Shown here: piece by piece, positions 37,447 through 49,186 of the stretch | How the letters are laid out: every line of letters begins with the position of its first letter | Numbering within the stretch: position 1 is the first letter of the stretch | Source: Mansonella perstans | Lineage: Eukaryota; Nematoda; Chromadorea; Rhabditida; Onchocercidae | Assembly (NCBI GenBank): GCA_037074765.1 | Contig: JBAMDO010000227.1 | Span: 7,501 to 71,500, forward strand | Direction: 5' to 3' | Length of the DNA stretch: 64,000 nt | Program-made: the position numbers and the translations under genes | The notes under the pieces: model-generated | Databases searched by the model: none | What the model was told of the DNA's origin: nothing | The model's input: the letters and a program-made list of their open reading frames with translations, nothing else

Positions 37447-38959
37447 TGATATATGTTTTTTCTACTACAGCTATTGTGGCTATCAATCTGTCCATTGTTG
37501 GCATCAACGATTGATCAACAAGATGCTACTAAACAATAAAACCATGTGATTCAGCCCGGTATAACTTTCCGGGTTTAATTGTTAACCGGTATCGATACTA
37601 AAGCAAGTGGTGCATTAGCCCATTATTTTTTGGGAGTCGTTTTTTTCGAAAAACGACTTATGAAAGTGCGCTAAATTCCGCTATATCTCGATGGTCGAAA
37701 TACAATTGCTTCATTTATTTGTAATCATTCACTGTTGGTGCGAACCGGAAGTGGAATTTGAATTAGATTGAAATTTCAAAAAAACCTTATGCATGAATAT
37801 TTTGCCATAAAAGTAATTAATTGGAATTAGAATATACATTTATTTAATTAGAGTTAGAATCCTAAGGCGAAATAAATTTAATATTATTAATACTATAACC
37901 AGTTTTATATTTTATGTAAGACTGTCACAGGCATTTTTTCGAGTTTATAAAATAAATAATCTTAAATTGTAAATTTAAAAATGATATGCTATGGAAGAAA
38001 GATCAATCAGTTTGGATTAGATCTGATTAAATTGTAAAGTCTACAAATTTCTGATCAAAAGTAGAAAAATCTGCACATTTTTCTCGACCCAACAGTTTCT
38101 GCACAAAACAACGTATGTCGAAATAATGACTTGTCGTGATTGCTGAAGTTCAAATTTTCCAGGTCTGTGAATTCATAGTGTATCTGAGTTTAGTAACTGA
38201 TGGAATTATCATTGCCATAATAAACTGACCACTGAGGCTTTTTTACATATGTTACAAACACAATGAGATATCGGTAATGATACTACCCTGCCATTCTCAC
38301 GAGCCAGTGTATTTCGGTTTGGTCTGAAGCAAATATTTTTGGTTGCTTGTTTACAGCGCCAAATAAATGGTAGCTCTGTTGCAGTTGACCTGATGGAATA
38401 AAGCATATCATTTTTATATTTTCAATTTAATATCATTTATGTTATAAACCCGAAAAAATGATTATAGCAGTCTTACATAAAATATAAAACTGGACATAGC
38501 ATAAATAGTATTAAATCTACTTCATCTTAAAATTCCAATTCTAATTAAATAAATGTATATTCTAATTCCAATTAATTACTTTTATGACAAAATATTCATG
38601 CATAAGGTTTTTTTGAAATTTCAATCTAATTCAAATTCCACTTCCGGCTCGCACTAACAGTGATTGATTACAAATAAATGAAGCAATTGTATTGCGACTA
38701 TCGAGATATAGCGGAATTTAGCGCACTTTTAAAAGTCGTTTTTTGAAAAAAACGACTCCCAAAAAATAATAGACTAATGCACCTACAATTCTTGCACTAT
38801 CAATAACCGGTTAACAATTAAACCCGAAAAGTTATCACCGTTATCACCGGATTGATATCACATGAATTTATTGTTTAGTAGCATCCTGTTGATTAATCGT
38901 TGATGCCAACAATGGACAGATTGATAGCCACAATAGCTGTAGTAGAAAAAACATATATC
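37447..38959. mobile_element. 1.51-kb palindromic element, copy 1
   Basis: The terminal inverted repeats are about 550 bp each (37447-37992 and 38400-38959), starting tgatatatgttttttctac, around a unique core of about 410 bp. The core contains a 65-codon minus frame (38406-38209) that differs at one residue from that of the other copy. Flanks on both sides are also shared with copy 2 in inverted orientation, so the pair arose by segmental duplication and not by two independent insertions. The left flank resembles LINE sequence (ataagtcatttctg). No transposase is present, so it is non-autonomous if it was ever mobile. Confidence 0.85.
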
Positions 38960-40141
38960 AATGACAACATTCCACAATTAATATTGATGTTTCTCTCCAT
39001 ATTACAAATACCATTTGCTTTTTCATTTTTATTCTTGTATAGATACTACCCATCCTCTTTTATTTTCTCTTCTTTCCTCTTTTCCGTATCATGTTGGCCA
39101 CAATTTGCTTCAAGAGTTTGGGCATTCAAAGAGAATGATCTTTTCTTTCATAGCATATGATTTTTAAATTTGCAATTCAATATTACTTATTTTACAAACT
39201 CGAAATAATGCTTATGATAGTCTTACATAAAATATAAAACTGGTTATAGTATAAATAATATTAAATTTATTTCGCTTTAGAATTCCAATTCTAATTAAAT
39301 AAATATATATTCAAACTTCAATCAATTACTTGCATGGTAAAATATTCACGCATAAAGTTTTTTTGAAATTTCAATCTAATTCAAATTCTACTTCCGGCTC
39401 GCACTAACAGTGATTGATTACAAATAAATGAAGCAATTGTATTGCGACTATCGAGATACAGCGGAATTTAGCGCACTTTTAAAAGTCGTTTTTTGAAAAA
39501 AACGACTCCCAAAAAATAATTGGCTAATGCACCTACTTTCTGCAATACCAATAACCGGTTAACATTAAACCCGAAAAGTTATCACCGTTATCACCGGATT
39601 GATATCACATGAATTTATTGTTTAGTAGCATCCTGTTGATTAATCGTTGATGCCAACAATGGACAGATTGATAGCCACAATAGCTGTAGTAGAAAAAACA
39701 TATATCAATGACAACATTCCACAATTAATATTGATGTTTCTCTCCATATTACAAATACCATTTGCTTTTTCATTTTTATTCTTGTATAGATACTACCCAT
39801 CCTCTTTTATTTTCTCTTCTTTCCTTTTTTCCGTATCATGTTGGCCACAATTTGCTTCAAGAGTTTGGGCATTCAAAGAGAATGATCTTTTCTTTCATAG
39901 CATATGATTTTTAAATTTGCAATTCAATATTACTTATTTTACAAACTCGAAATAATGCTTATGATAGTCTTACATAAAATATAAAACTGATTATAGTATA
40001 AATAATATTAAATTTATTTCGCCTTAGAATTCCAATTCTAATTAAATAAATATATATTCAAACTTCAATCAATTACTTGCATGGTAAAATATTCATGCAT
40101 AAAGTTTTTTTGAAATTTCAATCTAATTCAAATTCTACTTC
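38405..40141. repeat. 747-bp tandem duplication, about 2.3 units
   Basis: Positions 38900 and 39647 begin identical 86-codon frames, giving a 747-bp period; a third partial unit ends at 40141. The unit comprises the right arm of the palindromic element plus about 190 bp of flank. A C/T difference inside the open frame leaves the protein unchanged, so part of each unit is nearly identical while the arm portion is more diverged. Confidence 0.9.
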
Positions 40142-40345
40142 CTTCAAAAGGAGAAAAACCTCGAGTAAAACCTGTCATATAATTTCGTAAACAAATTAAT
40201 TTGATAATGTTATACATTAAACATTTCATGATATTACTTATTTAGATTTTAAAAATCTTACATTTTCTTATAGAAAATTACATTTTTTTTAAATTACATC
40301 ATTCATTGCTATTTCACAAGTTATTTATCAACTATGAGTTTTAAT
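40142..40345. other. AT-rich spacer
   Basis: No coding or repeat feature was recognised. Confidence 0.5.
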
Positions 40346-41010
40346 TTAATTCATTAAAAATAGAGAAGTAGTTTCATGGGGAAATGAAATGTTTTTTTTT
40401 ACAATTTCTGTTAGCTGTTTTGTTACACCTATAAGTACATTTTGAAGCTTTCCGAAGTTTCTGAATGCATTAGTTATTTTGCTATTTATATCTTTATCGA
40501 TCGCATCGGAGGAAATGACATTGCCTAATTGAACCATTGGACAGTTTTAAGCTCTGAATTTTCTACGGTGATTTTTGGGAATGGTATTCAGTTCTGAATT
40601 TTCTATGGTGATTTTTGGGAATGGTATTCAGTTCTGAATTTTCTACGGTGATTTTTGGGAATGGTATTCAGCTCTGAATTTTCTACGGTGATTTTTGGGA
40701 ATGGTATTTAGCTCTGAATTTTCTACGGTGATTTTTGGGAATGGTATTCAGTTCTGAATTTTCTACGGTGATTTTTGGGAATGGTATTCAGCTCTGAATT
40801 TTCTACGGTGATTTTTGGGAATGGTATTCAGCTCTGAATTTTCTACGGTGATTTTTGGGAATGGTATTCAGCTCTGAATTTTCTACGGTGATTTTTGGGA
40901 ATGGTATTTAGCTCTGAATTTTCTACGGTGATTTTTGGGAATGGTATTCAGCTTTGAATTTTTTGTGGTGAAATGTGGAATATAGTATTCAGCATTTTGA
41001 TAACGTTTAA
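40346..41010 (-). mobile_element. LINE fragment interrupted by a minisatellite
   Basis: The minus frame at 40537-40346 reads VQLGNVISSDAIDKDINSKI, typical of the region after the RT domain in this LINE family (compare the antisense text at 28870-28930). It is broken upstream by the 40-bp repeat array and by the inserted receptor exon. Confidence 0.75.
40551..40994. repeat. 40-bp minisatellite, ten units plus a degenerate one
   Basis: Each unit begins gctctgaattttctacggtg and continues with atttttgggaatggtattca. Units start every 40 bases from 40551 to 40911 with few substitutions; the last (40951-40994) is diverged. The same text occurs about twice, diverged, at 51400-51480 in another LINE fragment, so the array grew from LINE sequence. 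There are no unique spacers, so it is not CRISPR-like. Confidence 0.95.
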
Positions 41011-41335
41011 TGCTTGCCATTAAACGGATATGAAATCATTTGACGCTAATATATAATATTACTAAAATTTATATTGATATTTCCGATATATTGTTTATAC
41101 AAGCAAGCTTCATTAATATTGAAAAGAAATTTTTCAAGTAAAAAGTATCACTATAGTTGGTTTTGGTTCTGGAACAGCTGCACTATGAAAAGCGGTTGTA
41201 TGATAACAACTTTAATTACATTAAATCGAAATGTTTGATCCAATAAAATATTATACGTCACCTAAAAAACTGTACGTCTACTGTTAATAAATCTTCTATC
41301 AGTAATATATTACAGCATAAAATGCATTCGAGAGT
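41011..41335 (+). pseudogene. chemoreceptor exon 2 relic inside LINE
   Basis: This aligns with 49680-50015 of the intact receptor: end of intron 1, exon 2 and start of intron 2. The exon has lost bases and frame (the segment for GSGPAALMKSG is still recognisable). LINE sequence abuts both sides. Confidence 0.8.
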
Positions 41336-41795
41336 ATCTGATTCTCATTTATTTGTCTTTTTTATGCTAACTTCCAATCCAAAAAGCTCAGCGGCTTCTG
41401 CAATGTAAGATGTTTAGTGCTGTAGAGCTGCTTCCGTTTGGGCAACAAGAACGGCATCATTAACATAAAGCAACTCATGGACAGCGCGATTTAGGATTTT
41501 GGTGTGCGCCATTAGTCGTTTTAGGTTGAATAAGTTGCCGTCAGCTGGTTCAAGGTCTTTGTAACTCCTTGTAGCATCATCTGCAGAAAATGGTGAATAA
41601 AATTGATGCGAAGACAGAACCTTATTTCACACAATTGATTATTGAGAAAGGTTTGGAAAATAAATATGAAAATGTCATATCGAGCATGATCGTGCTAATT
41701 TTCATATAACAGATGATCATTTTAAGAATTTGGGAGAAATCCTAATCGTTCCAAGGTCTGCCATAAGCCATTTGCATTATCAGTCTTAACTGCAA
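41336..41795 (-). mobile_element. LINE fragment downstream of the relic
   Basis: Antisense text corresponds to about 28990-29410 of the longer LINE copy (ttatgctaacttccaatcc, ccataagcca), ending where the CGTGC arm begins. Confidence 0.75.
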
Positions 41796-42100
41796 GTTAT
41801 TATAGACAAAAATTTTCAACTTGATAGGTCAAATAAAATTGCGTATTTGTAGAATGACTTAATTTGTAAGAAAAAATGAATCCCTCTTCCTATTTATCCG
41901 TGCGAGAACTAAACTTTCGTGCAAAGAGATATCGTACGTGCAGATACACATCATCCATGCAGGAAGACACACTGTACGTGCTGAAACACATTATACGTGC
42001 AAGAGCATATTATTCGTGCTCCTTATTTTTTTGATAATTTTAATTTTAATGGGATTTGGCTACTGTAATACTAAATGGGCATTTAAATTGAAATAAGTCG
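41796..42100. repeat. single arm and loop of the CGTGC foldback
   Basis: Nearly identical to 36885-37160. CGTGC-type words recur every 19 bases (one gap of 21) from the arm start, and the second arm is missing. It directly follows LINE sequence. Confidence 0.9.
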
Positions 42101-43560
42101 AATAATTGTAATGAGATATTTTACGAGAAAGGAAGTTATTTTAAAAAAAAAAATGACTTTTCAAAAATGACTTTTCATGATAAGAAAAGCGAAGTAAATC
42201 AGTTCTAAAAGAAAATTGTATTAAAAAAAATATTAAGGAATTCAGTAAATTAAATTACGAATTTTTGTGATTTTTTTTGAACTATGAATTTTATTAACTT
42301 AAATTATGTCAAAAAAAAAGACCGACTAAAAGAAAAACGAATTAAATCAGTTGGGAAAATAAAGTGCAATGTATTAAATTGCCCAATAATGAACATGACT
42401 GACGTATTTATTGTCAGCAAATATAAATGGATGTTTTACACAACGAAAAAATGGAATTTACGAGCCAATCGAAGGCGTTTAGATATTCCAAAGTTTTAAA
42501 CTACGATTTCCTTTACAATTTAAACCTTCATTTTTTTAAAGCCACAGTCCTACTCTGTGCATTTAAATTTTCTTATTTAGTGTCATATTCATTTAAATGA
42601 AATTTGACGATATGTTAAAAATAGAAGAAATGTAAATATTTTCAACAAAGCATAATTTCTCTTACAATTTGTATTTTGAGATGAAATCTTGATTTTTACG
42701 ATGTATAAAACGCAGAATTCGATCGTCGTTTAATCTTTTTAACCGTTTAATCTTCCAGGAATTCCAATATGTAGAAGCACAAAAAAAATTCAATACTTTT
42801 ATGGTTCACAATAGGTATAGCAGCTTCCTATCTGAAGTTAAAGTATTCGTGAGTTAATTATTATCTTACTCAAAGCTTATTCACTCTCATAAACACTTCG
42901 ATTGAATCCATTTATATTATCGCGAGATGAAACCGTATTTTAATCTGAAAAATAGATTCAAATGAATTATTTTTGAGGGATAAAACAGAAGCAAAGCAGG
43001 ACAAAAACGGATTTCAAGGTGAAGTAATCAGGAATACTTTGAGAATAGTTGAACAAGCATTGTGTTCACCGTGAGTAAACAAAGAGCGCTAGTCTCAAGT
43101 CGTAATTAATGAGAACAAGTGGATGTGAATTACAATATGAAAATAGCTCTTTACAAAGCTGACAGTACTCTCGCATCTGCAAGAGGGATTTAAATAAAAG
43201 AGTGGTTTTTCACATAAAGATAAAACATAGAAATCATAATGCCAAGTGTACAGCTTTCGATTTGAAGATTAGATAATCTCTTTGAATGATGAATCTTTTT
43301 ATCTGAGAAATACAACAAATACTTTAATTGCTTTAATATATTATAAATTTCACTAGTTTTTCGCCTTTAACAATTTTGTTTTCACGAGAAATGCAATTCG
43401 CAGTTGAATTACGAATATAACTTAATTTTAAATACAAATTCTGGTCATACCTCTCTTTTGAGTAAACAAGAGGAGTTTCAAAATATGATTAATGGTATTT
43501 GCTAAGACATACTGTTGCTGATATCATTGAAATTTTCATTGATCGCTTTCAGCTAACATA
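42101..43560. other. non-coding duplicated module
   Basis: The region 42390-42610 is similar to 62750-63010 in the same orientation and to 63770-63970 inverted. The open frame 42284-42499 is not conserved in those copies. The rest holds nothing recognisable. Confidence 0.6.
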
Positions 43561-43905
43561 TCTAAATTTCTTCCTAAAAGATTACTTCTCTAATTTTAAT
43601 GAATAAATCAAAGCTTTTACGAAATTTTAAGATATTTATTCGTGGGCAGGTTTTTTTTGAAGCAATAATTTGTTTTTTATTGTTTTAAGGGTAATTTTTT
43701 TATAACTGTGAATTTCTTCGAGTTTTAAAATGAGTTCTTTGCAAATTTGGGAAGTTTTAAATCTAGTTAAATATTTAATTAGTTAATTAATTAATGGAAA
43801 ATTATAAAATAACTAACGTAGAGGTTAAGAATGAAATTAAAAGAAGGAAGAATACTAGCCAATTTCAAATTTATATCATTTTCGTTTTGTCATTCAATCA
43901 ATTTC

Positions 43906-44020
43906 AGTTTCTCAATGCACTGGAATTTTAAATTCAATTATGTGCATCAATCAGTGGACTGTTGCATGCATTCATTTTTGGGATGGCCCATAATAACATT
44001 CGGCAATAAATCTTTGTGAT
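43906..44020 (+). pseudogene. chemoreceptor last-exon (TM7) relic
   Basis: This matches exon 6 of the receptors at 52321 and 59575 (frame beginning FLNAL), but stop codons replace a TTTTAC codon and a CAACGA pair, so it is dead. The upstream segment 43570-43760 resembles 56290-56640. Confidence 0.8.
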
Positions 44021-47000
44021 GCTCTTATTAATTTAAAAAAAAAAAGTTTATTTAAAGAAATATATTAAAGAAATGGTTTTATTAAACTACTCACAATTTT
44101 TTTAAGTATAGCTTTTTTCTTTACTACAAATCACTTTTTACATATAAGTTTTTTTATTTATATTTTTTATTTTTATAACTTTATCTTTTTTTCACTTTTC
44201 TTTTACTAGAAAAGTGGAATTAAATTTATAAGGAATTTGCAGTTTAAAATTTCGAAAATATAGAATATATTTTCGATTGACTTTTTGTTGATATATAAAT
44301 ATGGCATTGTTCATTAATAAATATATAAATATGTGTTGATAATAAATATTTAAATATGCGTTGTATAAAAACGGCATAAAGTTCATTACTCAACTAAATA
44401 TTTTGCATTTCTTCATTCTTTCTCTTTTGCTTTTAGGTTTATTATTCGATTAATATTTTGCGTCTCTTAATACATTTTCTGATACAATTTTTCCGTGCAA
44501 CCTACTTTGATTCTTTTTTCGCTTTATTAGAAGCCGACTCCTTTGATGTAATCTAAACCAATATAATTGGTTTTACGCTTGCATGAAAACATGATTTTGC
44601 ATAGAGAAAATTTATAATTATTTACGATATAAATAATATATCGAAAATTTATAATTATTATGGAAAATTTATAATTAGCTTGCCATCAAAATAATAAAAA
44701 TTAATTGGGATTGCATGCAATTCACGATTTACAATATTAATACGAGCAAGAAATATCGATATATTATAAACTAATTTAGTATTTTTATCTGTAAAAAGTT
44801 AATAGCAATAGCAGTGGTAATAGTAGTTATTGATGTTGCTCTTTCACTATTCTTTTTAAATTTTTCCAATGAGACTAACATAATTATTAGATTTTTCAGC
44901 GAAATTACTTTGAGATTTCATTTTTATATGATTATATGCTAGATACATAATAATTATTTATAGTCAAATAAATAAAAAATCAATCGCATGAACTTTGTTT
45001 CTATAAGATCCATGTAATTTTTAAAATGGATTAGAACATCAATTACATGGAATATATTAACATTTAGGCTAATTTTTGTTTTTTTCTCTAAATCACATCC
45101 TGGTCATTTAGGTAATTGAAATGCTGTTAAAAGTAATTGATGTTGTTACTGATATTGACATTTAATGCTACAACAGTAATTAATGCTTCTTTTTTATTGC
45201 TGATTAATGGTTGCACTTAATAGAGAGGAAAAAAAAAGCTGAAATTGCAGTAATCATTTCAAACTAATACAACTTTGAAATTCCATTATATGCTGTTATC
45301 AAAAATTCAATTATTTTTGACCACTAAGAAATTTGAGATTGAGGAAGTTTTGGCAAAAGTAATTTGAGGAAGTTTCAGTTGTTCATTAGGTAAAATTTCA
45401 GATCGCAAGCCTTTTAGTACCTTTTATTCTCTTATGTCTTCATTAATAGTAATTGATGAAATTCATAAATAAATCATAAATCGATGCTCTTATCGACTCA
45501 TTTCGCGCTCATTATTGATCGTTATTTTATAAAAAGTACAGCTTCTGTTTTAAACCACCATAAGTTTAAAATTAAAAAAATTTAAGATTTTAATTTATTT
45601 AAAAAAATTTTAAAAAAGTTTATTCAAAAAAAGTGGAAATTACTAAAAGTCCAATTTTTTATTTATTAACTAATTCCAGTGGTTCATGCATTTTGGATTG
45701 CAAACAATTAGTTTTTATTACCTTTATTTTCTTAGACTCTCATTACCCTATATATAAATCAATGTCGTTAAATTTATTTACTTCCTGTTACATATCATTT
45801 TTGCAATAAGCGAATTTTTACAATGCAGTATCAATTTTAATCCTTTCTCAAATAAAAATTTAGTTTTTATAAGAAACAAACGGCACTTGAACCATTTTTA
45901 ACTGCAAAAAATGTTTTTTTGGTTGTTTTGTTTTTTCTGATGAGCGAAAAACTTGCATTTTTTATGGCTTTTTTCTTGAGTGAAGTAGCGCTTTTATGAA
46001 AAAAAAGAAGGAATTTTAACTAAAAATGAATGTTAGGATAAAATTAATTCATGTAAATTCAATAATAAATATTGAAGTAAGTTAATTGTTCACAAATATG
46101 ATAATTTGTAATTCACTAAGTGTACTGTTAGGCTATCTTTCTTTTAGACTGCAATTTTTTACAGTATCAAATGTTTCTAAAATCGTATGTTAAACTTTTG
46201 CGGTGCTAAATTTATCATTTTCCTTACTTGATTCTTTTTTTAAATGTATTTGCAAAAATTTTGCAGCAAATGGAATAGGCAAAATAGCAAATGCAATATT
46301 TGGAATCGAAATGGATTATTTTATGAGATATGATAATGATCATATCCAAGAAAAGAATTTTTTTTTTAAATTATATAGTTTTGAATAAAATCAGTTTTGA
46401 CTAATTTTTCATCTAAATGAACTTGCCCATATAATATTGTTTGATATTTCAGTTTTATATTTTTTTCCGTTCTTCTAGTACAAAATCTCATTGTTTATCA
46501 TCTTTTCCATAAACTTAACTTATAATCAATTGCTGTAAATGTCGGTAAATTACTTGAAAGTAATCAAAAGTTCCTGACGATATGATTTGTAGTTTGAAAA
46601 ACTTTAAAAAGTACTGATTACACATTAATTTATGTCATTAAAAAGATTTTTTGCAAAATTTTATTCAATTAAAGACAATATTTCAGAACATTCAATTCAT
46701 TTTTGGTTAAAAGTATCTCTAAAGTGATTAAAAAAAATTTTTTGGAGTACACAGAACGTTTTATTTGAAATTGTGTAAATATTTTCTATATTGTGTGCAG
46801 TGAAACAAGTGCTAATTTTAAAACATTTGACTTTTTCGAAAATTTGAAAGAAATTTACTATTCAGTTGAAATTTAATTGCACATTTTCAGTTATAAAAAC
46901 TGAATATGATTTATAAAATGAAAAAAATTTGAAATTAAACTCAATATGTTGTTATCAAACCTGACTGGACAAAAATAAATTTGTAAAACGAATTGATGAT

Positions 47001-48180
47001 ATTTTCTTGAAATAACTTTTTGGTTAACTTGACGGTGATGGATCAGAAAACAGGGGTTAATAACTTACTTATTTCATTCATATTCCTCAATGTTTCTTTT
47101 CACTTGTGACAGTTCATGAATGGAACTTTAATTTATATTTGCAGCGTAGAAGCCAATTCAATGCGTTTTTTTTTTTTTTTTTTTTTTTTTTGGATCATTC
47201 CGTTGATATGAGTAATCAGATTAAGTATCAAAGAAAAGAATTTGAAAGTTGATACTAGAAGGAGAGAAGCGAGCAAGATATTATTTGAATACTATAACAT
47301 AGCAATAAATTTGATGTCAACTCATCCAATTCATCTGATTTCCCGATTTTTTTTTTGATTTAAAATTTTTTTAAATCTTTTTTAACAGAAATTTTCTTCT
47401 TTATTTAATTGGTTTTAGAATTTATTCATTAATGATAATAAATGTATAAAATTTGGATTTTTTATTGCATTTGTTCTTAACAAAAAATTTCACAAATTCA
47501 TCTAGGTTCACTTTCAAATTTCACTCAAAAAGATTTAGAGCTTTATTTTATAATAGCTAATGGTTGCGCAACAAGGCTTTTTTTTTGTTAATGGTTTTAT
47601 TAAATCAATGATTTTTCGAATGAATGAGGAAGAAAGTTGCATAAATACGGTGGTTAAAAAAGTTGTAAAAATTTGGCTTAATGTGGAGAAGTCATAATTC
47701 AATTTCCAGCAAACACAATAAACATTGCGGTTAATTATTTACATAAATATTTTGTTTTTTATTAGTTTTGCGGCAAGTAAAAGAAAAAGTAAAATCATTC
47801 AAAATCAATATTTTTCACTGAATTTAAGTATTATTGCCATAATTTACTCACATTTAGATTTACGGATTAGTAGTGGCCCTAATGAGCTGATCAATAAGTT
47901 TGGTTTACTGAGAGATAGTAGTGATCGGTCGCTTATTGTAGCTTATTCAATTTATTATTTTCGATCTGTTCGTAAATTAAACATAATATTATTAGTAGGC
48001 TTGTATAGTCCACCATTTACCACATCAACTAAGTCCAGTTAAAATTACAGAAGGCAATTACGTATTAGTCTTCATTTGAATGAAATCAACTATGGTAGAG
48101 AAATCGGAATTCTAGAAATTTTATAACTTAAGTTCTCATAAAGAATCATATCACAAAATTTATGTATTAGATATAAATAA
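44021..48180. other. non-coding, partly duplicated receptor-locus DNA
   Basis: Diverged repeats of other modules were recognised: 45700-45900 resembles 56880-57080, 46050-46180 resembles 48220-48330, and 47560-47800 resembles 57120-57540. A poly-T run lies at 47168-47190. The open frame 47725-48042 has no ATG at its conserved start. No intact gene is supported. Confidence 0.55.
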
Positions 48181-49186
48181 TAAATGATAGGATAAAACAA
48201 ACTGAAGTAAATTCAATAATAAATATTGAAGTAAATATTTCTCAATATGATAATTTGTAAATCACCATATTAATGCGCTATTAAATTACCTTTTTTTTAG
48301 AGAAAAATTTTTTACAGCATCAAATATTGCTAAAAATATTGATAAATTATTTGAGAAATCATCTGCCTACTCATATATTTGCGATATTCAATCTATGTTC
48401 TATGTTCTAGTAAATGTTGATGCTTAAAATTCTCTTGCAATAAAGAAATTTTTTTCCTATTTGGCTGAATTAAACTGAATGAAAATTTCAATTAACAATG
48501 TTAATCTCTTTTTTAACAGCGTATTCATAATATTTAAATCATTTCATTTATTTTTTAGATACGAAAAAAATTTCTTTTACTGTGAAAGATGGATTTAATA
48601 ATTAAAAGAGATTTCTGAATTCTAGGAAAGAAGTGTTGCTTTGTAGTAACAACGATGAATTGTTTATAGCAAGAGCACAATTGAATGAATTTTATCACTG
48701 AAAAACCAAACAACAATCATCAGTGAAGAATGAAGAATAAGAATACATAGTGAGTGAGATCTTCCTTTTACAATGAATTTATTAAATTATGAGGAATAAA
48801 CATCATCAAAAGAATATGTGAGATGAAAGGATCAGCATTTAAGAAAATAATTTTAGATTTCTAACAGTACTCAAGATATGGGACATCAAAAAAAATATAT
48901 TCTGTCTGGTAATTTAACAATAGGTGTATATTAATAATTAAAAACATGTATTACTAGTGTAGTAAATATCGATAGTAGTAGTAAGGTAGTAAAAGTAATC
49001 ATCAGTATCGCTGTTATCACTGTTTCATTGATCTTTTTTAATCATTTTTTGTAAATGATAATATATTATTCCATAACATATCATCCTGTCATTTATTCTA
49101 TTCATTCGTATTTTTCGATGCAATTTTATTGACAATAGCAATTAAAATTTAAAATTAATTTCAGAAATATTATCTATTATCCAGTA

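Noticed and set aside
38900..39160. 86-codon frame, repeated identically at 39647-39907
   Set aside because: Its first third is the end of the palindromic arm, and a copy at 54304-54498 diverges after the arm. The identity reflects tandem duplication, so I did not call it a gene.
40551..40994. Possible CRISPR-like array
   Set aside because: The units are contiguous with no unique spacers, the DNA is eukaryotic, and the unit derives from a LINE.
42284..42499. 71-codon plus frame
   Set aside because: The homologous segments at 62750 and 63770 do not keep the frame.
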